From: Silvimonas soli
Lineage (GTDB): Bacteria; Pseudomonadota; Gammaproteobacteria; Burkholderiales; Chitinibacteraceae
NCBI RefSeq assembly: GCF_030035605.1
Contig: NZ_CP106736.1
Coordinates: 3,531,001 to 3,595,000 of the forward strand
Reading direction: 5' to 3'
DNA length: 64,000 bases
The notes beneath the pieces were generated by a model. The model did no database searches. It had not been told where the DNA came from and saw nothing but the letters and a program-made list of their open reading frames with translations. Positions 1-8,767 of this stretch are shown here, piece by piece (positions within the stretch are counted from its first letter, which is position 1; every line of letters starts with the position of its first letter). Both the position numbers and the translations under genes were made by a program.

Positions 1-115
1 GCTTCTATACTGGATAGCGGTAGAGGCGCGTGCGCAGGCGGCTTCATATCAAACCTTCGCCGTGCTTGTGTTCCATTGCCATAAAACCCGATCCGTCCGT
101 TCATAGGTGAATAGC

Positions 116-385
116 ATGAGTCCCGAAACCGTCGTAACCCTGATCCAGCGGGCCATGGAAGTGCTGGTGCTGTTGGCCGGGCCGATTCTGCTGGCGGTGC
201 TGGCGGTGGGCTTGATCGTGTCGATTTTTCAGGCCGCCACCCAGATTAACGAAGCCACCTTGTCGTTTATCCCCAAGCTGCTGATCGCCTTTCTGGTGTT
301 TGTGCTGGCCGGCCCGTGGATGATCAGCGTGATTACCGACTACACCACGCGGCTGTTCCAAAGCATTCCGCAGTTGATTGGTTAA
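116..385 (+). CDS. fliQ: Flagellar biosynthesis protein FliQ
   Basis: FliQ is an inner-membrane part of the flagellar type III export gate, where it packs with FliP and FliR to form the export channel. The 89-residue product has the family's usual length and its two hydrophobic helices (about residues 14-38 and 52-75), with the typical MSPE start. An in-frame GTG nine bases upstream would add three residues, but the ATG at 116 gives the standard length. The fliR start follows only 9 bases after the stop, so the two are probably co-transcribed. The preceding 115 bases do not read as the end of FliP, so fliP is not immediately adjacent. Confidence 0.95.
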   Translation: MSPETVVTLIQRAMEVLVLLAGPILLAVLAVGLIVSIFQAATQINEATLSFIPKLLIAFLVFVLAGPWMISVITDYTTRLFQSIPQLIG

Positions 386-394
386 CCGCTGAGT

Positions 395-1186
395 ATGTTT
401 ACTGTCACCGATGCCCAGATGAACAGCTGGCTCGCGCTATTGTTCTGGCCATTTCTGCGGATACTCGGTGTGTTCCTGGCCGATCCGTTTTTCTCCAGTG
501 CTGCCATTAACTCCACCGTACGTGTGGCCTTTGCGCTGCTGCTCACCATCCTGATCGCGCCCGTTCTCCCGGCCATGCCAGACGTGCCGGTATTCTCGGC
601 ACCGGGTGTGCTGATCGGCATCAATCAGCTGCTGGTGGGCTGGATGATCGGCATGAGCATGCGGCTGGTTTTTACGGCGGTGGAGCTTGCGGGCAATCTT
701 TCCGGTTTGCAGATGGGCCTGGGTTTTGCCTCGTTTTACGACCCGCAGAGTGCCGCGAATGTGCCGGTGGTGGCGCAATTCTTGAGCGCCGCAACGATCT
801 TGCTGTTTCTAAGCATGAACGGACATTTGATCGTGTTGCGTGCACTGGTCGACAGCTTCAGCCAGTTTCCGCCCACTGCGCAGCCATTGGCGGCTGGCGC
901 GCTCAAAATGCTGGTTGATCACGGCAGTGTTATCTTCAGCACCGGCCTGCAACTGGCCATGCCGATTATCGCAGCCTTGCTGATCACCAATCTGGCGATT
1001 GGCGTAATGACCCGCGCCGCGCCGCAACTGAATGTCTTTGCGATCGGCTTCCCGATTACGCTGGCGATTGGCGCCGTCTCTTTATATATGGTGGTGCCGT
1101 ATTTGCCGCAATTTGTCAGCGCAATGATTAGCGAATACACCCGCTTTATCAATGCCTTGATGCTGCAACTGGCGCCGCCGCGCTAA
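395..1186 (+). CDS. fliR: Flagellar biosynthesis protein FliR
   Basis: FliR is the polytopic inner-membrane subunit that completes the FliPQR export gate of the flagellar type III secretion system. The 263-residue protein is of normal length, strongly hydrophobic with about six membrane segments, and carries the family's conserved stretch around GLGFASFYDP in the middle. It starts 9 bases after fliQ, so the pair is an operon, and the order Q-R is the standard one. flhB, which often follows, is not here; the next gene is a small unknown membrane protein. Confidence 0.95.
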   Translation: MFTVTDAQMNSWLALLFWPFLRILGVFLADPFFSSAAINSTVRVAFALLLTILIAPVLPAMPDVPVFSAPGVLIGINQLLVGWMIGMSMRLVFTAVELAGNLSGLQMGLGFASFYDPQSAANVPVVAQFLSAATILLFLSMNGHLIVLRALVDSFSQFPPTAQPLAAGALKMLVDHGSVIFSTGLQLAMPIIAALLITNLAIGVMTRAAPQLNVFAIGFPITLAIGAVSLYMVVPYLPQFVSAMISEYTRFINALMLQLAPPR

Positions 1187-1216
1187 CTTTTCGGCGGACG
1201 GACTAAATAGATAGAT

Positions 1217-1510
1217 ATGTACATCCTGTTGATCGGTTATTTGTATGTGATCCTGATGATTGCCGTGGGCACCGGCACCGGCAGCGTCGCGCTGGGCGGC
1301 GCCTTCATCCTGTTTCTGGGCGTGCTGCCGACCTGGTTGATTTTCTGGCTCAAACGCGGCGGCCAGATCAAAAAAGCAGAAAAACGTGCTGAGCAAGCGC
1401 AAGACGAACGGTTGCGAGAAGAATGGGAACAACAAAACGCAACCTCTGCCGAGCCAGATGCCAACCCGCTATCCGTTGAGGCGGACAAAACGCCGCTGGA
1501 TAAATCCTGA
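1217..1510 (+). CDS. Small membrane protein with charged C-terminal tail
   Basis: This 97-residue protein is not recognised. It has two hydrophobic segments (about residues 3-20 and 25-45), then a highly charged tail beginning with KKAEKRAEQAQDERLREEW that is likely helical or coiled-coil and probably cytoplasmic. It lies 30 bases after fliR, and its TGA stop overlaps by one base the ATG of the next gene (TGATG), so it is translationally coupled to the pseudouridine synthase. Nothing in the sequence ties it to flagella beyond position. Confidence 0.75.
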   Translation: MYILLIGYLYVILMIAVGTGTGSVALGGAFILFLGVLPTWLIFWLKRGGQIKKAEKRAEQAQDERLREEWEQQNATSAEPDANPLSVEADKTPLDKS

Positions 1511-2424
1511 TGTCGCGTATCGCCCCGGTACCGCATCGCAATGGCGTGGCGCCCAGTTTTGTGATCCTGCCTGAGCAAGGCCGCTGGCCAGATATGCGCA
1601 GCTTTCTGCTCGCGCGTTTTCCACATTTACCGCAAGACGTATTGTTTGCCCGCCTGGCCAATGGCGAAATCGTCGATGACCACGGCCGCCCCGTCGCCGG
1701 CTCCGACCCATATTGTTCTGGTGGTCGTCTATGGTATTACCGGGAAGTGCCCGATGAGGAGCCAATTCCTTTCGAGGCCAGCGTGCTCTATCGCGACGAC
1801 TACATTCTGGTGGCGGACAAACCCCATTTTCTGGCCACCATTCCATCCGGTCGGCGGCTTCGCGAAACGTTGTTGGCCCGCTTGCGCACGCAGCTGGATT
1901 TACCGGACCTCACCCCCGTGCATAGGCTGGACCGCGAAACTGCCGGGTTAGTGTTGTTTTGCCTGCATCCGCCCAGCCGTGGCGCCTACCAGTCTTTGTT
2001 TGAAGCGCGTTCCGTATTCAAAGTCTACGAAGCGGTGGCGCCCTGGCGTGCCGATCTGCTGCTGCCGCGCACGCACATCAGCCGCCTGGAGCAAGGCGAC
2101 AAGTTCTTTACCTCGCAAGAAGTGGCGGGGGAGCCCAACTCGGAAACCCGCATTTCAGTGATCGAGCGGGCAGGGGAGCTTGCTCTATATCGGCTGGAGC
2201 CACACACCGGCAAAAAACACCAGCTACGCGCGCATATGTCCGCGCTGGGCCTGCCGATTCTGAATGACCCGTGGTATCCGATTGTGCAAGCGGATCAGGA
2301 CGACGACTTCGCCAAACCACTGCAACTGCTGGCACGTTCGCTGGCCTTTGTGGACCCGCTGAGCGGCGTCATGCGCGAGTTTCACAGTGAGTTGCAGCTG
2401 CAATGGCCGCGCTCACCTGAATAA
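1510..2424 (+). CDS. RluA-family RNA pseudouridine synthase
   Basis: Enzymes of this family isomerise uridine to pseudouridine in rRNA or tRNA. The 304-residue protein has a shortened S4-like N-terminal region (about residues 28-65), then the catalytic domain with a DKP motif near residue 103 and the signature HRLDRETAG at 138-146; Asp141 is the predicted catalytic residue. A second conserved block, HTGKKHQLRAHM, follows and is the usual RNA-contact motif. The start overlaps the stop of the preceding membrane protein by one base. Which uridine it modifies cannot be told from sequence alone; both RluA-type and TruC-type targets are possible. Confidence 0.88.
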   Translation: MSRIAPVPHRNGVAPSFVILPEQGRWPDMRSFLLARFPHLPQDVLFARLANGEIVDDHGRPVAGSDPYCSGGRLWYYREVPDEEPIPFEASVLYRDDYILVADKPHFLATIPSGRRLRETLLARLRTQLDLPDLTPVHRLDRETAGLVLFCLHPPSRGAYQSLFEARSVFKVYEAVAPWRADLLLPRTHISRLEQGDKFFTSQEVAGEPNSETRISVIERAGELALYRLEPHTGKKHQLRAHMSALGLPILNDPWYPIVQADQDDDFAKPLQLLARSLAFVDPLSGVMREFHSELQLQWPRSPE

Positions 2425-3045
2425 CAGCACACTGGCTAGTCTCCGCAATCAACAGGCATCAATCTGCATCCAGGCAAGCTCGCTGGCATCAGAGCGCGCT
2501 CTCGCGTGCGCGCTGGACCAGATTACGTAGCGTACTGGTCAAACGATTCAAATCGACCCTTTTTCTCCCTGCGTTCCCCCCACCCTCTCGATTGCCGTCT
2601 TTATCTCCTGCCTTGCAAGCCTGTTCAACTGACTTTAACCGCCGCCAATCACCGATTTGGGCCAGATTTGAAAGTGGATAGGGCAAAACACTTGTCCTTT
2701 TATTCGAGAGGCAAGGTCAGTTCTCTTTGCTGTGCGGGATATCCCGAATACTTCTTGGGTCGATTTTAGGCAGGGGTGGTACTTGCATATGGAATATTTC
2801 CTGACAACCCCTCCTGGTGCCTGGTGAGGAGGAGTCCATGACTGGTGCACATTTCAAAGCGGTGTAAGTAATATGCACCAAAAGTGTGCTTTTGCACTCT
2901 CATTAAACACTTGTTTCAATTGATAATTACTTTATGCTTACTTGTATATTATATATTAGGAATTTTTTATAGTTCTTAATTGAATATTTGACGTAATCTA
3001 TATTCTATTTTTTAACGCATTTTTGTAGTTGGTGGGGTTCCGATT

Positions 3046-3064
3046 ACACCCTGCATATGGGTGT
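3046..3064. promoter_or_regulatory. Inverted repeat, possible operator
   Basis: ACACCC and GGGTGT are perfect inverse copies separated by seven bases (TGCATAT). There is no T-tract, so a regulator-binding site is more likely than a terminator. It lies about 330 bases upstream of the receptor start. The binding protein is unknown. Confidence 0.4.
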
Positions 3065-3077
3065 GCAAAGTGGTTTG

Positions 3078-3102
3078 ACTGTTGTCATGATACGACAACA
3101 GT
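3078..3102. promoter_or_regulatory. 9-bp inverted repeat upstream of the receptor
   Basis: ACTGTTGTC and GACAACAGT form a perfect 9-bp dyad around a seven-base spacer, 14 bases after the previous dyad. It is followed by TTCTTTTGG, a weak T-tract at best. It could be an operator or a leader-RNA hairpin in the receptor transcript. Confidence 0.4.
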
Positions 3103-3384
3103 TTCTTTTGGTACTTGTTTTACATCTTTAATGTATTGATTTTTAACGATTTAATCGTGTTTTGATAATGCCAAAAAGTACCTGTTTATCGTGTTGTAAC
3201 GTGTTTACTGTGTTTTTTTGACAACAATTCTGAGCACTATTCCCATTTTTTTTGTGGAGTGAATGTCACTTCTGCGATTATCCGCACACTTACACGGCCA
3301 ACCGACAACGATGGCCGGAGTGGGTCGCCAACAGCGAACCCCTTGGCCGTACTGTAAGGATGTGGGCTTCCACTTACCAACCCT

Positions 3385-3390
3385 GGGAGG
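3385..3390 (+). promoter_or_regulatory. Ribosome binding site fixing a GTG start
   Basis: GGGAGG, an almost ideal Shine-Dalgarno sequence, ends five bases before the GTG at 3396. The first residues from that GTG read as a textbook signal peptide, whereas the open frame extending upstream to 3252 encodes an implausible Cys/His/Trp-rich stretch. Confidence 0.8.
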
Positions 3391-3395
3391 CAGTT

Positions 3396-6071
3396 GTGCT
3401 TCATAAAAGAAAAACTCTTGTAGTGGCACTGGCAATGATCGGTGCAACGTATGCAGCATCTGCCTTCGCAGATGATGCAGATTCATCCTCAACAACCTCC
3501 TCCGCTGCGGCAAACCGTGTTGAAGTAACCGGTACGTATCTTCGTGGTATCAAGCAGCAAGGTGCCAACCCTGTTACCGTCATCAAGACGGAAGACCTGA
3601 CCAAGCAAGGTATCGTCAACGTCGAACAAGCCGTTGCCGCTATCGCTGCCAATACCTCGGCTATTACTGCAGCGACCTCTGTCGGCACCGACAATGGTGG
3701 TGCTGCGTTCGCCGACTTGCGCGGCTTGGGCGAGCAATACACTCTGGTTCTGCTGGATGGCCGTCGTATGGCTAACCAGGCCAGTAACGGCCTGGCGGTT
3801 GACCTGAACGCTATTCCGCTGGCAACAATTGATCACATCGACGTATATAAGGGCGGCGCATCAGCCACCTACGGTACCGATGCGATTGCCGGCGTTATCA
3901 ACTTCGTGACCAAGAAGTCTGTTCAAGGCGCGACGATTGAAGCCCGTATCCTGGATCCACAACATCCAGGTGGCATGACCAAAGAAGTGAGCGTGACCGG
4001 CGGCAAGGGCAGCCTGGTAGACGATGGCTTCAATATCTATGGCTCCTTCACGGCGTCCAAGACAGACGAAATCAAGACGACTGATCGCGATTTCGCGACC
4101 AACCGCCTGAACCCGCAGGGTGTGAGCGGCAATACTTTCCCGGCCAACTTTGTGCCGCTGGACAGGACCGGCAATCCACTGATCGATCCGAATTCAGCGG
4201 TTGATCCGACCACCGGCAACCAATCGCCGTATGGCACGCTGAATACGACTGCGCCGAATTGCCAACCGCCAGTCTTGGTGGGTAACGGTACTGGCAAGGC
4301 TTGTCGCGAACAGACTCCGCTGTTTTACGGTATCCAGCCTGAAGTTGAGCAGTACACCGTGACGGGTAAGGCTTCGAAGCAGATCAACGAAGACAATCTG
4401 GTGGCCTTGCAGTACATCGGTACGCAAACCACCACCAAGACTCGTGTTGCTCCGACACCGCTGCTGACCTACACCAACGACTTCTTCAATCTGCCGAGCA
4501 CCTCGCCGTACTTCTCGCTGGCCAATGCACCCGCCGGTACGGACTCGCTAGAACTGCACGCTCGCTCCATTCCGGCTGGCGATCGTCTGGATGAAGTTGT
4601 GTCCACGACCCAGCGGATCATGGCAACCGCTGATGGCATGATTGGTGACTGGGCATATGCTGGTGGTCTGGCGTATTCGCAAAACCAGGTTCGCCACTAC
4701 CTGACCGGTGGTTACGTTGACGGTAGCAAGTTACAAGACGCATTTAACGACGGCACCCTGAACCCGTTCGGCGACTCCGCTGCCGGTGCTTGGGATAGCG
4801 TTGCATTGAATGGCAAGATCGAAGAAGACAAGTACGCCACCACGTTGGCCGACTTCCATGTCAATAAAGACATCTTCGCTCTGCCGGCAGGTAACGTGCA
4901 GTTCGCGGCAGGTGTTGAAGCCCGACATGAAAGCCTTGACGCGAACTTCAGCACTTTGGCTGCTGCTGCTTTGAGTACCGGCCTTGAGTCGGCCCAGAAC
5001 ACATCCGGCAGCCGTAACTCGCAAGCTATTTTTGCGCAGATGGATATTCCTGTTACTGAAAAGTTCAATGCCGGTCTTGCCGTGCGTGATGACTACTTCA
5101 GTGATTTTGGTAATACCCTTAATCCGGAAGTGAAGTTCACTTATCAGCCGATCGAACAGCTGAAGTTCCGCGGTAACGCCAGCTCCGGTTTCCGCGCTCC
5201 GTCGCTGTACAACATTTATCAGCCGAATCAGCAAACCAACACTGCCGGTCAGTATGACGACCCGGTCTTGTGCAAGGGCGGCGTTCTGCAACCTGGTGGC
5301 AATCAGGGTCGTGATTGCGCCGCGCAGCAGCAACTGTTGATCGGTGGCAGCAATAACCTGAAGCCGGAAAAATCCAATTCCGCCAGCTTCGGTTTTGTAG
5401 TTGAGCCAATCAAGGCTGTGACTGCATCGGTGGACTACTTCTGGACCAACATTCACGACACCATCGGTACCCTGTCCGAAACCGCTATTTTTGCTGATCC
5501 AGACAAGTACGCAGACCGTTTCGTTCGTGATCCGTCCACTCAAAAGCTGTTGTACGTGATCGATACCACCCAGAACTTGGGTAACACCATGATCTCCGGT
5601 GTCGACTTGTCGGCAACGATCCGTCTGCCCAAGACCGATATAGGTAACTTCGCGATCAGTTACGACGGTACCTACCTGACCAAGTTTGATTATCAGCACG
5701 AGAAAGATGGTCAGTACTTCCACGGCATTGGTCAGTTCTCGGACTACAACAACGCGCCGATCTTCCGTTACAAGCAAGACCTGAACCTGAACTGGAACAA
5801 GGGTAACTTTAGCGGCCTGTTGGGTTCGACCTATCAGACTGGCTATCAGGATATGTATGAAGGCAATCGTGTAGCTTCGTACATCCTGTGGAACCTGTCC
5901 GGCACTTACGTGTACCAAAAGAACCTGTCGATCACGTTCGGTATCAAGAACCTGTTTGATAAAGAACCACCGTACTCCAACCAGGATTACACCTTCCAGC
6001 AAGGTTACGATCCACGCTTCTTCGACTCGGTTGGTCGTGCGTACTACCTGCAAGCTTCTTACAAGATGTAA
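3396..6071 (+). CDS. TonB-dependent outer-membrane receptor
   Basis: A beta-barrel receptor that imports a large or scarce ligand using energy from TonB. From the GTG start it is 891 residues: a signal peptide (1-25, cleaved after SAFA), a TonB-box-like NRVEVTG segment, a plug domain that includes LRGLGEQYTLVLLDGRR and GGASATYGTDAIAGVINF, then the barrel. The plug resembles the peptide/saccharide-type receptors of Xanthomonas and Caulobacter more than classical siderophore receptors; this is an inference from style. The C-terminus is SYKM rather than the usual terminal Phe/Trp. tonB, exbB and two exbD genes follow, then a peptide-type ABC importer, so the ligand may be an oligopeptide or similar molecule. 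Confidence 0.92.
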   Translation: MLHKRKTLVVALAMIGATYAASAFADDADSSSTTSSAAANRVEVTGTYLRGIKQQGANPVTVIKTEDLTKQGIVNVEQAVAAIAANTSAITAATSVGTDNGGAAFADLRGLGEQYTLVLLDGRRMANQASNGLAVDLNAIPLATIDHIDVYKGGASATYGTDAIAGVINFVTKKSVQGATIEARILDPQHPGGMTKEVSVTGGKGSLVDDGFNIYGSFTASKTDEIKTTDRDFATNRLNPQGVSGNTFPANFVPLDRTGNPLIDPNSAVDPTTGNQSPYGTLNTTAPNCQPPVLVGNGTGKACREQTPLFYGIQPEVEQYTVTGKASKQINEDNLVALQYIGTQTTTKTRVAPTPLLTYTNDFFNLPSTSPYFSLANAPAGTDSLELHARSIPAGDRLDEVVSTTQRIMATADGMIGDWAYAGGLAYSQNQVRHYLTGGYVDGSKLQDAFNDGTLNPFGDSAAGAWDSVALNGKIEEDKYATTLADFHVNKDIFALPAGNVQFAAGVEARHESLDANFSTLAAAALSTGLESAQNTSGSRNSQAIFAQMDIPVTEKFNAGLAVRDDYFSDFGNTLNPEVKFTYQPIEQLKFRGNASSGFRAPSLYNIYQPNQQTNTAGQYDDPVLCKGGVLQPGGNQGRDCAAQQQLLIGGSNNLKPEKSNSASFGFVVEPIKAVTASVDYFWTNIHDTIGTLSETAIFADPDKYADRFVRDPSTQKLLYVIDTTQNLGNTMISGVDLSATIRLPKTDIGNFAISYDGTYLTKFDYQHEKDGQYFHGIGQFSDYNNAPIFRYKQDLNLNWNKGNFSGLLGSTYQTGYQDMYEGNRVASYILWNLSGTYVYQKNLSITFGIKNLFDKEPPYSNQDYTFQQGYDPRFFDSVGRAYYLQASYKM

Positions 6072-6088
6072 TTGTAGGGAGTTGCATC

Positions 6089-6126
6089 CGGCCTCGGTCC
6101 TGCCTTCGGGCAGGGCAGGGGCCGGG
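6089..6126 (+). promoter_or_regulatory. Strong GC-rich hairpin with TTCG loop between receptor and tonB
   Basis: CCTGCC-TTCG-GGCAGG at 6099-6114 forms a stable stem with a TTCG tetraloop. Outer CCGGCC and GGCCGG arms extend it. No T-run follows, so it may be an RNA-processing or partial-attenuation element that lets the receptor be made in excess over TonB, or protects the upstream mRNA end. Confidence 0.5.
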
Positions 6127-6254
6127 CAAATGGAAGCAAGTTTCAGCGAAGCCCGAGAGGGTGAGCTGTTGGTTGTGGCAAGTTGAACTTCTGAATCCTG
6201 TCGCCGGTAGTTCAGGCGGCGGGTCTTCAGGTGAATTGATAGGTTGAGCCGAAC

Positions 6255-6917
6255 ATGGCTAACACAGCGTACGGATATGGCAGTGGTCGTGCCGGTGGCC
6301 GTCGCGCGACAGGTCTGATTGGTGTGGTGGTTTTCCACGCTCTTCTGATCTACGCGTTGGTAACGGGCCTGGCGCAAGACGCGGTCAAGAAAATCCAGCA
6401 GAAGGTGGAAGTCGCTATTATCAGCGAACCGCCTCCGCCCCCTCCGCCCCCTCCGCCTCCCAAAGTAGAGAAGGTTGTCGAGAAAACGGTTCCGCAACCG
6501 CAACAGCCCAAGGCATACGTGCCGCCGGTTGAGCATCCGCAACCTCAGGCTGCGCCTACTGCGATTGCTGCGACGACGTCGGATCCTGCTCCGCAACCTC
6601 CGGTTCAGGCCCCTGCACCCACAGCTGCTCCCGCGCCGACAGGTCCGCTGTCAGCACGCGGCAATTGTAGCCACCTGGAACAACCCGAATACCCGTCCAA
6701 AGCCATGGAAGATGGCATCGAAGGTCTGGTTTCGATTGTGTTCAGTGTTGGCAGCAACGGTAAATTCACGGCAATTGACAACATCTCGTTCAAGGCTATC
6801 CCTGCGAGCTACCGTAATCAGTTCAAGAGTGAAATTACCAAGGCTTTGCAGTCCTATGTTTGCCCGGCTGGTTCGTTCAGTTACGAATACAACTTCCATT
6901 TGAATTCTGATTCCTGA
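6255..6917 (+). CDS. tonB: TonB energy transducer
   Basis: TonB spans the periplasm and passes proton-motive energy from ExbB/ExbD to outer-membrane receptors. The 220-residue protein has a short basic N-terminus, one membrane anchor (about residues 19-38), a periplasmic Pro-rich region that opens with eleven consecutive prolines (59-69) and continues with Pro/Gln/Ala repeats to about 145, and a TonB C-terminal domain (about 150-220, with EYPSKAMEDGIEG). It lies 183 bases after the receptor and 34 bases before exbB. The N-terminus is rich in Gly, Arg and Tyr, which is unusual. Being next to one receptor suggests a dedicated rather than general TonB. Confidence 0.9.
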   Translation: MANTAYGYGSGRAGGRRATGLIGVVVFHALLIYALVTGLAQDAVKKIQQKVEVAIISEPPPPPPPPPPPKVEKVVEKTVPQPQQPKAYVPPVEHPQPQAAPTAIAATTSDPAPQPPVQAPAPTAAPAPTGPLSARGNCSHLEQPEYPSKAMEDGIEGLVSIVFSVGSNGKFTAIDNISFKAIPASYRNQFKSEITKALQSYVCPAGSFSYEYNFHLNSDS

Positions 6918-6951
6918 TCAGGGATCAACGTTTTACTTAAGGGTCGAAATC

Positions 6952-7695
6952 ATGACTAAGCACTTCTCCTCCTTCATCAAATCCTTTGCTGCTGTGACCG
7001 GCCTGATGGCTGTCTCGGCAGTGGCCAGCGCCGCTGAAGCCGGCAGCAACCCGTACGGCATCGACGCACTGTGGAACCAGGGCGACGTAGTAGCCCGCAC
7101 CGTGCTGATCATTTTGCTGATCATGTCCGCGGCCACCTGGTACGTGGGTATCGTCAAGCTGCTGGAACAGCGCCGCCTGCTCAAGCATGGCCGTTCGCTG
7201 CTGGAAGCCCACGGCGTTGAGCTGCAACAAAAGGCTGTGGCCGAGAACGACGACGTGCTGTTTACCGCCGTTGCGACTGCCGGTATCGAAGCCGCCAAAG
7301 AACACAAGGGTGAACTGGCCAACCGTGTTGACCTGAACACCTGGGTTGCCATGGCGATTTCCGATTCCATGGATTCCGCAGGTCACCACATGCAATCGGG
7401 TCTGTCCGTTGTGGCAACCATCGGTTCTACCGCGCCGTTCGTGGGTCTGTTCGGTACGGTGTGGGGTATCTACCACGCGCTGACCGCCATCGGTATTGCT
7501 GGTCAGGCTTCCATCGACAAGGTGGCCGGTCCGGTGGGTGAAGCGCTGATCATGACCGCGATTGGTCTGGCAGTGGCTGTGCCTGCGGTGCTGGGTTACA
7601 ACTGGCTGGTTCGTCGCAACAAGCTGGTGCTGGACATGATTCGTGTGGTGGCTGGCCGCCTGCACGCAAGCCTGCTCGCTTCGCCTGCCAAGTAA
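6952..7695 (+). CDS. exbB: ExbB proton-channel protein
   Basis: ExbB forms the pentameric proton channel that, with ExbD, energises TonB. The 247-residue protein has the MotA/TolQ/ExbB domain with the signature STAPFVGLFGTVWGIYHAL and three membrane helices (about 48-70, 155-178 and 198-222). The first 25 residues look like a cleavable signal peptide ending AVASA, an N-terminal extension seen in some ExbB proteins but absent from the E. coli one. It sits 34 bases after tonB and 11 bases before the first exbD. Confidence 0.93.
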   Translation: MTKHFSSFIKSFAAVTGLMAVSAVASAAEAGSNPYGIDALWNQGDVVARTVLIILLIMSAATWYVGIVKLLEQRRLLKHGRSLLEAHGVELQQKAVAENDDVLFTAVATAGIEAAKEHKGELANRVDLNTWVAMAISDSMDSAGHHMQSGLSVVATIGSTAPFVGLFGTVWGIYHALTAIGIAGQASIDKVAGPVGEALIMTAIGLAVAVPAVLGYNWLVRRNKLVLDMIRVVAGRLHASLLASPAK

Positions 7696-7706
7696 GGTAA
7701 AAAACC

Positions 7707-8144
7707 ATGGCGCGTTATCGTAGACCCAGTCACGGTGGCGCCTCTGGTGATGAAGATCAGGTGATGTCCGCCATCAACACCACGCCGTTGGTCGACGTGA
7801 TGCTGGTGTTGCTGATCATCTTCCTGATCACCATCCCGGTGGTGACCCAGTCCGTCAATGTGAAGCTGCCGACGGAAACCAACATTCCGACGCAGACCAA
7901 ACCGGAAAACATCGTTCTGGCGGTAGATAACAAAAACGTTACCTACTGGAACCAGAAACCCGTCAGCGATGAAGAATTGCTGGCCCGACTCGAAAAGGCC
8001 GCAGTGAAAGAACCGCAGCCTGAAGTACACATTCGGGGCGACATCAATGCACGTTATGGTCCCTTGGGCCGCATCGTGCTGGCCGTACAACGTGCCGGTA
8101 TCGTCAAGATTGCGTTCATTACCGAGCCGCAGCCAAACAATTGA
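7707..8144 (+). CDS. exbD: ExbD biopolymer transport protein, first copy
   Basis: ExbD is a single-pass inner-membrane protein with a periplasmic domain that works with ExbB to drive TonB. The 145-residue product has the family motif INTTPLVDVMLVLLIIF; Asp30 within the membrane helix corresponds to the proton-translocating Asp. It begins 11 bases after exbB. A second ExbD follows, and the two proteins are alike only around the membrane segment, so they are probably not recent duplicates. Confidence 0.92.
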   Translation: MARYRRPSHGGASGDEDQVMSAINTTPLVDVMLVLLIIFLITIPVVTQSVNVKLPTETNIPTQTKPENIVLAVDNKNVTYWNQKPVSDEELLARLEKAAVKEPQPEVHIRGDINARYGPLGRIVLAVQRAGIVKIAFITEPQPNN

Positions 8145-8240
8145 TGTGGATCGCTCTGCAACCAGGCCAGTTGACCGGCCCGGTTGCAAGCCCGGATTTT
8201 TAAGGCAAATGCAACAGCGTTTGCCGTGTGGAGAACGACT

Positions 8241-8666
8241 ATGGGCATGCAAGTAGGCTCGTCCGGTGATGACGAACTGATGATGGAAATCAACACCACG
8301 CCGTTGATCGACGTGATGCTGGTTCTGTTGATCATGCTGATCATTACCATCCCAATCCAGACGCATGCCATCAAGCTGGACATGCCAACCAACAATAACC
8401 AGCCGCAGAACGACAAGAAGCCGGTCGTGGTGCAACTGGATATCCTGCCGAACAATGAGATCCATTGGGATGGCGAGTTGGTGAATGGCCGCGCTGCGCT
8501 GGAACAAAAACTGACCTCGATTGCGAATCAAAACCCGCAGCCGGAATTCCATATCCGCCCTGACAAAGATGCATCGTATGCACCGGTCGCTGAAGTACTG
8601 GCCGAGTCGCAACGTCTGGGCGTGAAGAAGATCGGCATCGTGGGTGGCGAGCAGTTCCTGCAGTAA
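8241..8666 (+). CDS. exbD: ExbD biopolymer transport protein, second copy
   Basis: A second ExbD-type protein, 141 residues, with EINTTPLIDVMLVLLIML and the membrane Asp at position 24. A GGAG ribosome site seven bases upstream supports the ATG at 8241; an earlier in-frame start at 8184 would add an unlikely leader of 19 residues. The 96-base gap after the first exbD is larger than the other spacings in the operon. Paired ExbD proteins are known in Xanthomonas, where the second is needed only for some substrates; here a specialised role is an inference. Confidence 0.9.
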   Translation: MGMQVGSSGDDELMMEINTTPLIDVMLVLLIMLIITIPIQTHAIKLDMPTNNNQPQNDKKPVVVQLDILPNNEIHWDGELVNGRAALEQKLTSIANQNPQPEFHIRPDKDASYAPVAEVLAESQRLGVKKIGIVGGEQFLQ

Positions 8667-8735
8667 CCGAGTAACACTCGCCGTAGCGTGCAAAACCGGA
8701 ACAGGTTTGATGCTGGCAACGGTGTAGTGATTGAG

Positions 8736-8767
8736 ATGCCTGGGGGGATTCCTCTCAGGCATTTTTA
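8736..8767 (+). terminator. Rho-independent terminator of the tonB-exb operon
   Basis: ATGCCTG and CAGGCAT form a 7-bp stem around a 13-base loop, followed by TTTTATT. It ends the receptor/tonB/exbBDD transcription unit, so the downstream ABC importer probably has its own promoter. Confidence 0.75.

Larger units (their letters stand above)
2425..3395. other. Long AT-rich intergenic leader before the TonB receptor
   Basis: Nearly 1 kb without a convincing gene. The second half (about 2870-3250) is much richer in A+T than its surroundings and contains stop codons in all frames. Open frames at 2506-2769 and on the opposite strand at 2635-2850 have no ribosome site or family resemblance. Two neat dyads are present near 3046-3102. 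The region probably carries the promoter and control sites of the receptor gene, and its composition could reflect an old insertion. Confidence 0.6.

Noticed and set aside
1..105. Possible end of fliP before fliQ
   Set aside because: None of the three frames resembles the FliP C-terminus.
107..115. GTG start for fliQ
   Set aside because: The ATG at 116 gives the normal 89 residues.
4731..6596. 621-codon frame opposite the receptor and tonB
   Set aside because: It mirrors the codon pattern of the real genes, has no ribosome site and its product is a non-descript Val/Arg-rich chain.
7596..8762. 388-codon minus frame across exbB end and both exbDs
   Set aside because: No start signal or motif; both exbD genes are clear on the other strand.
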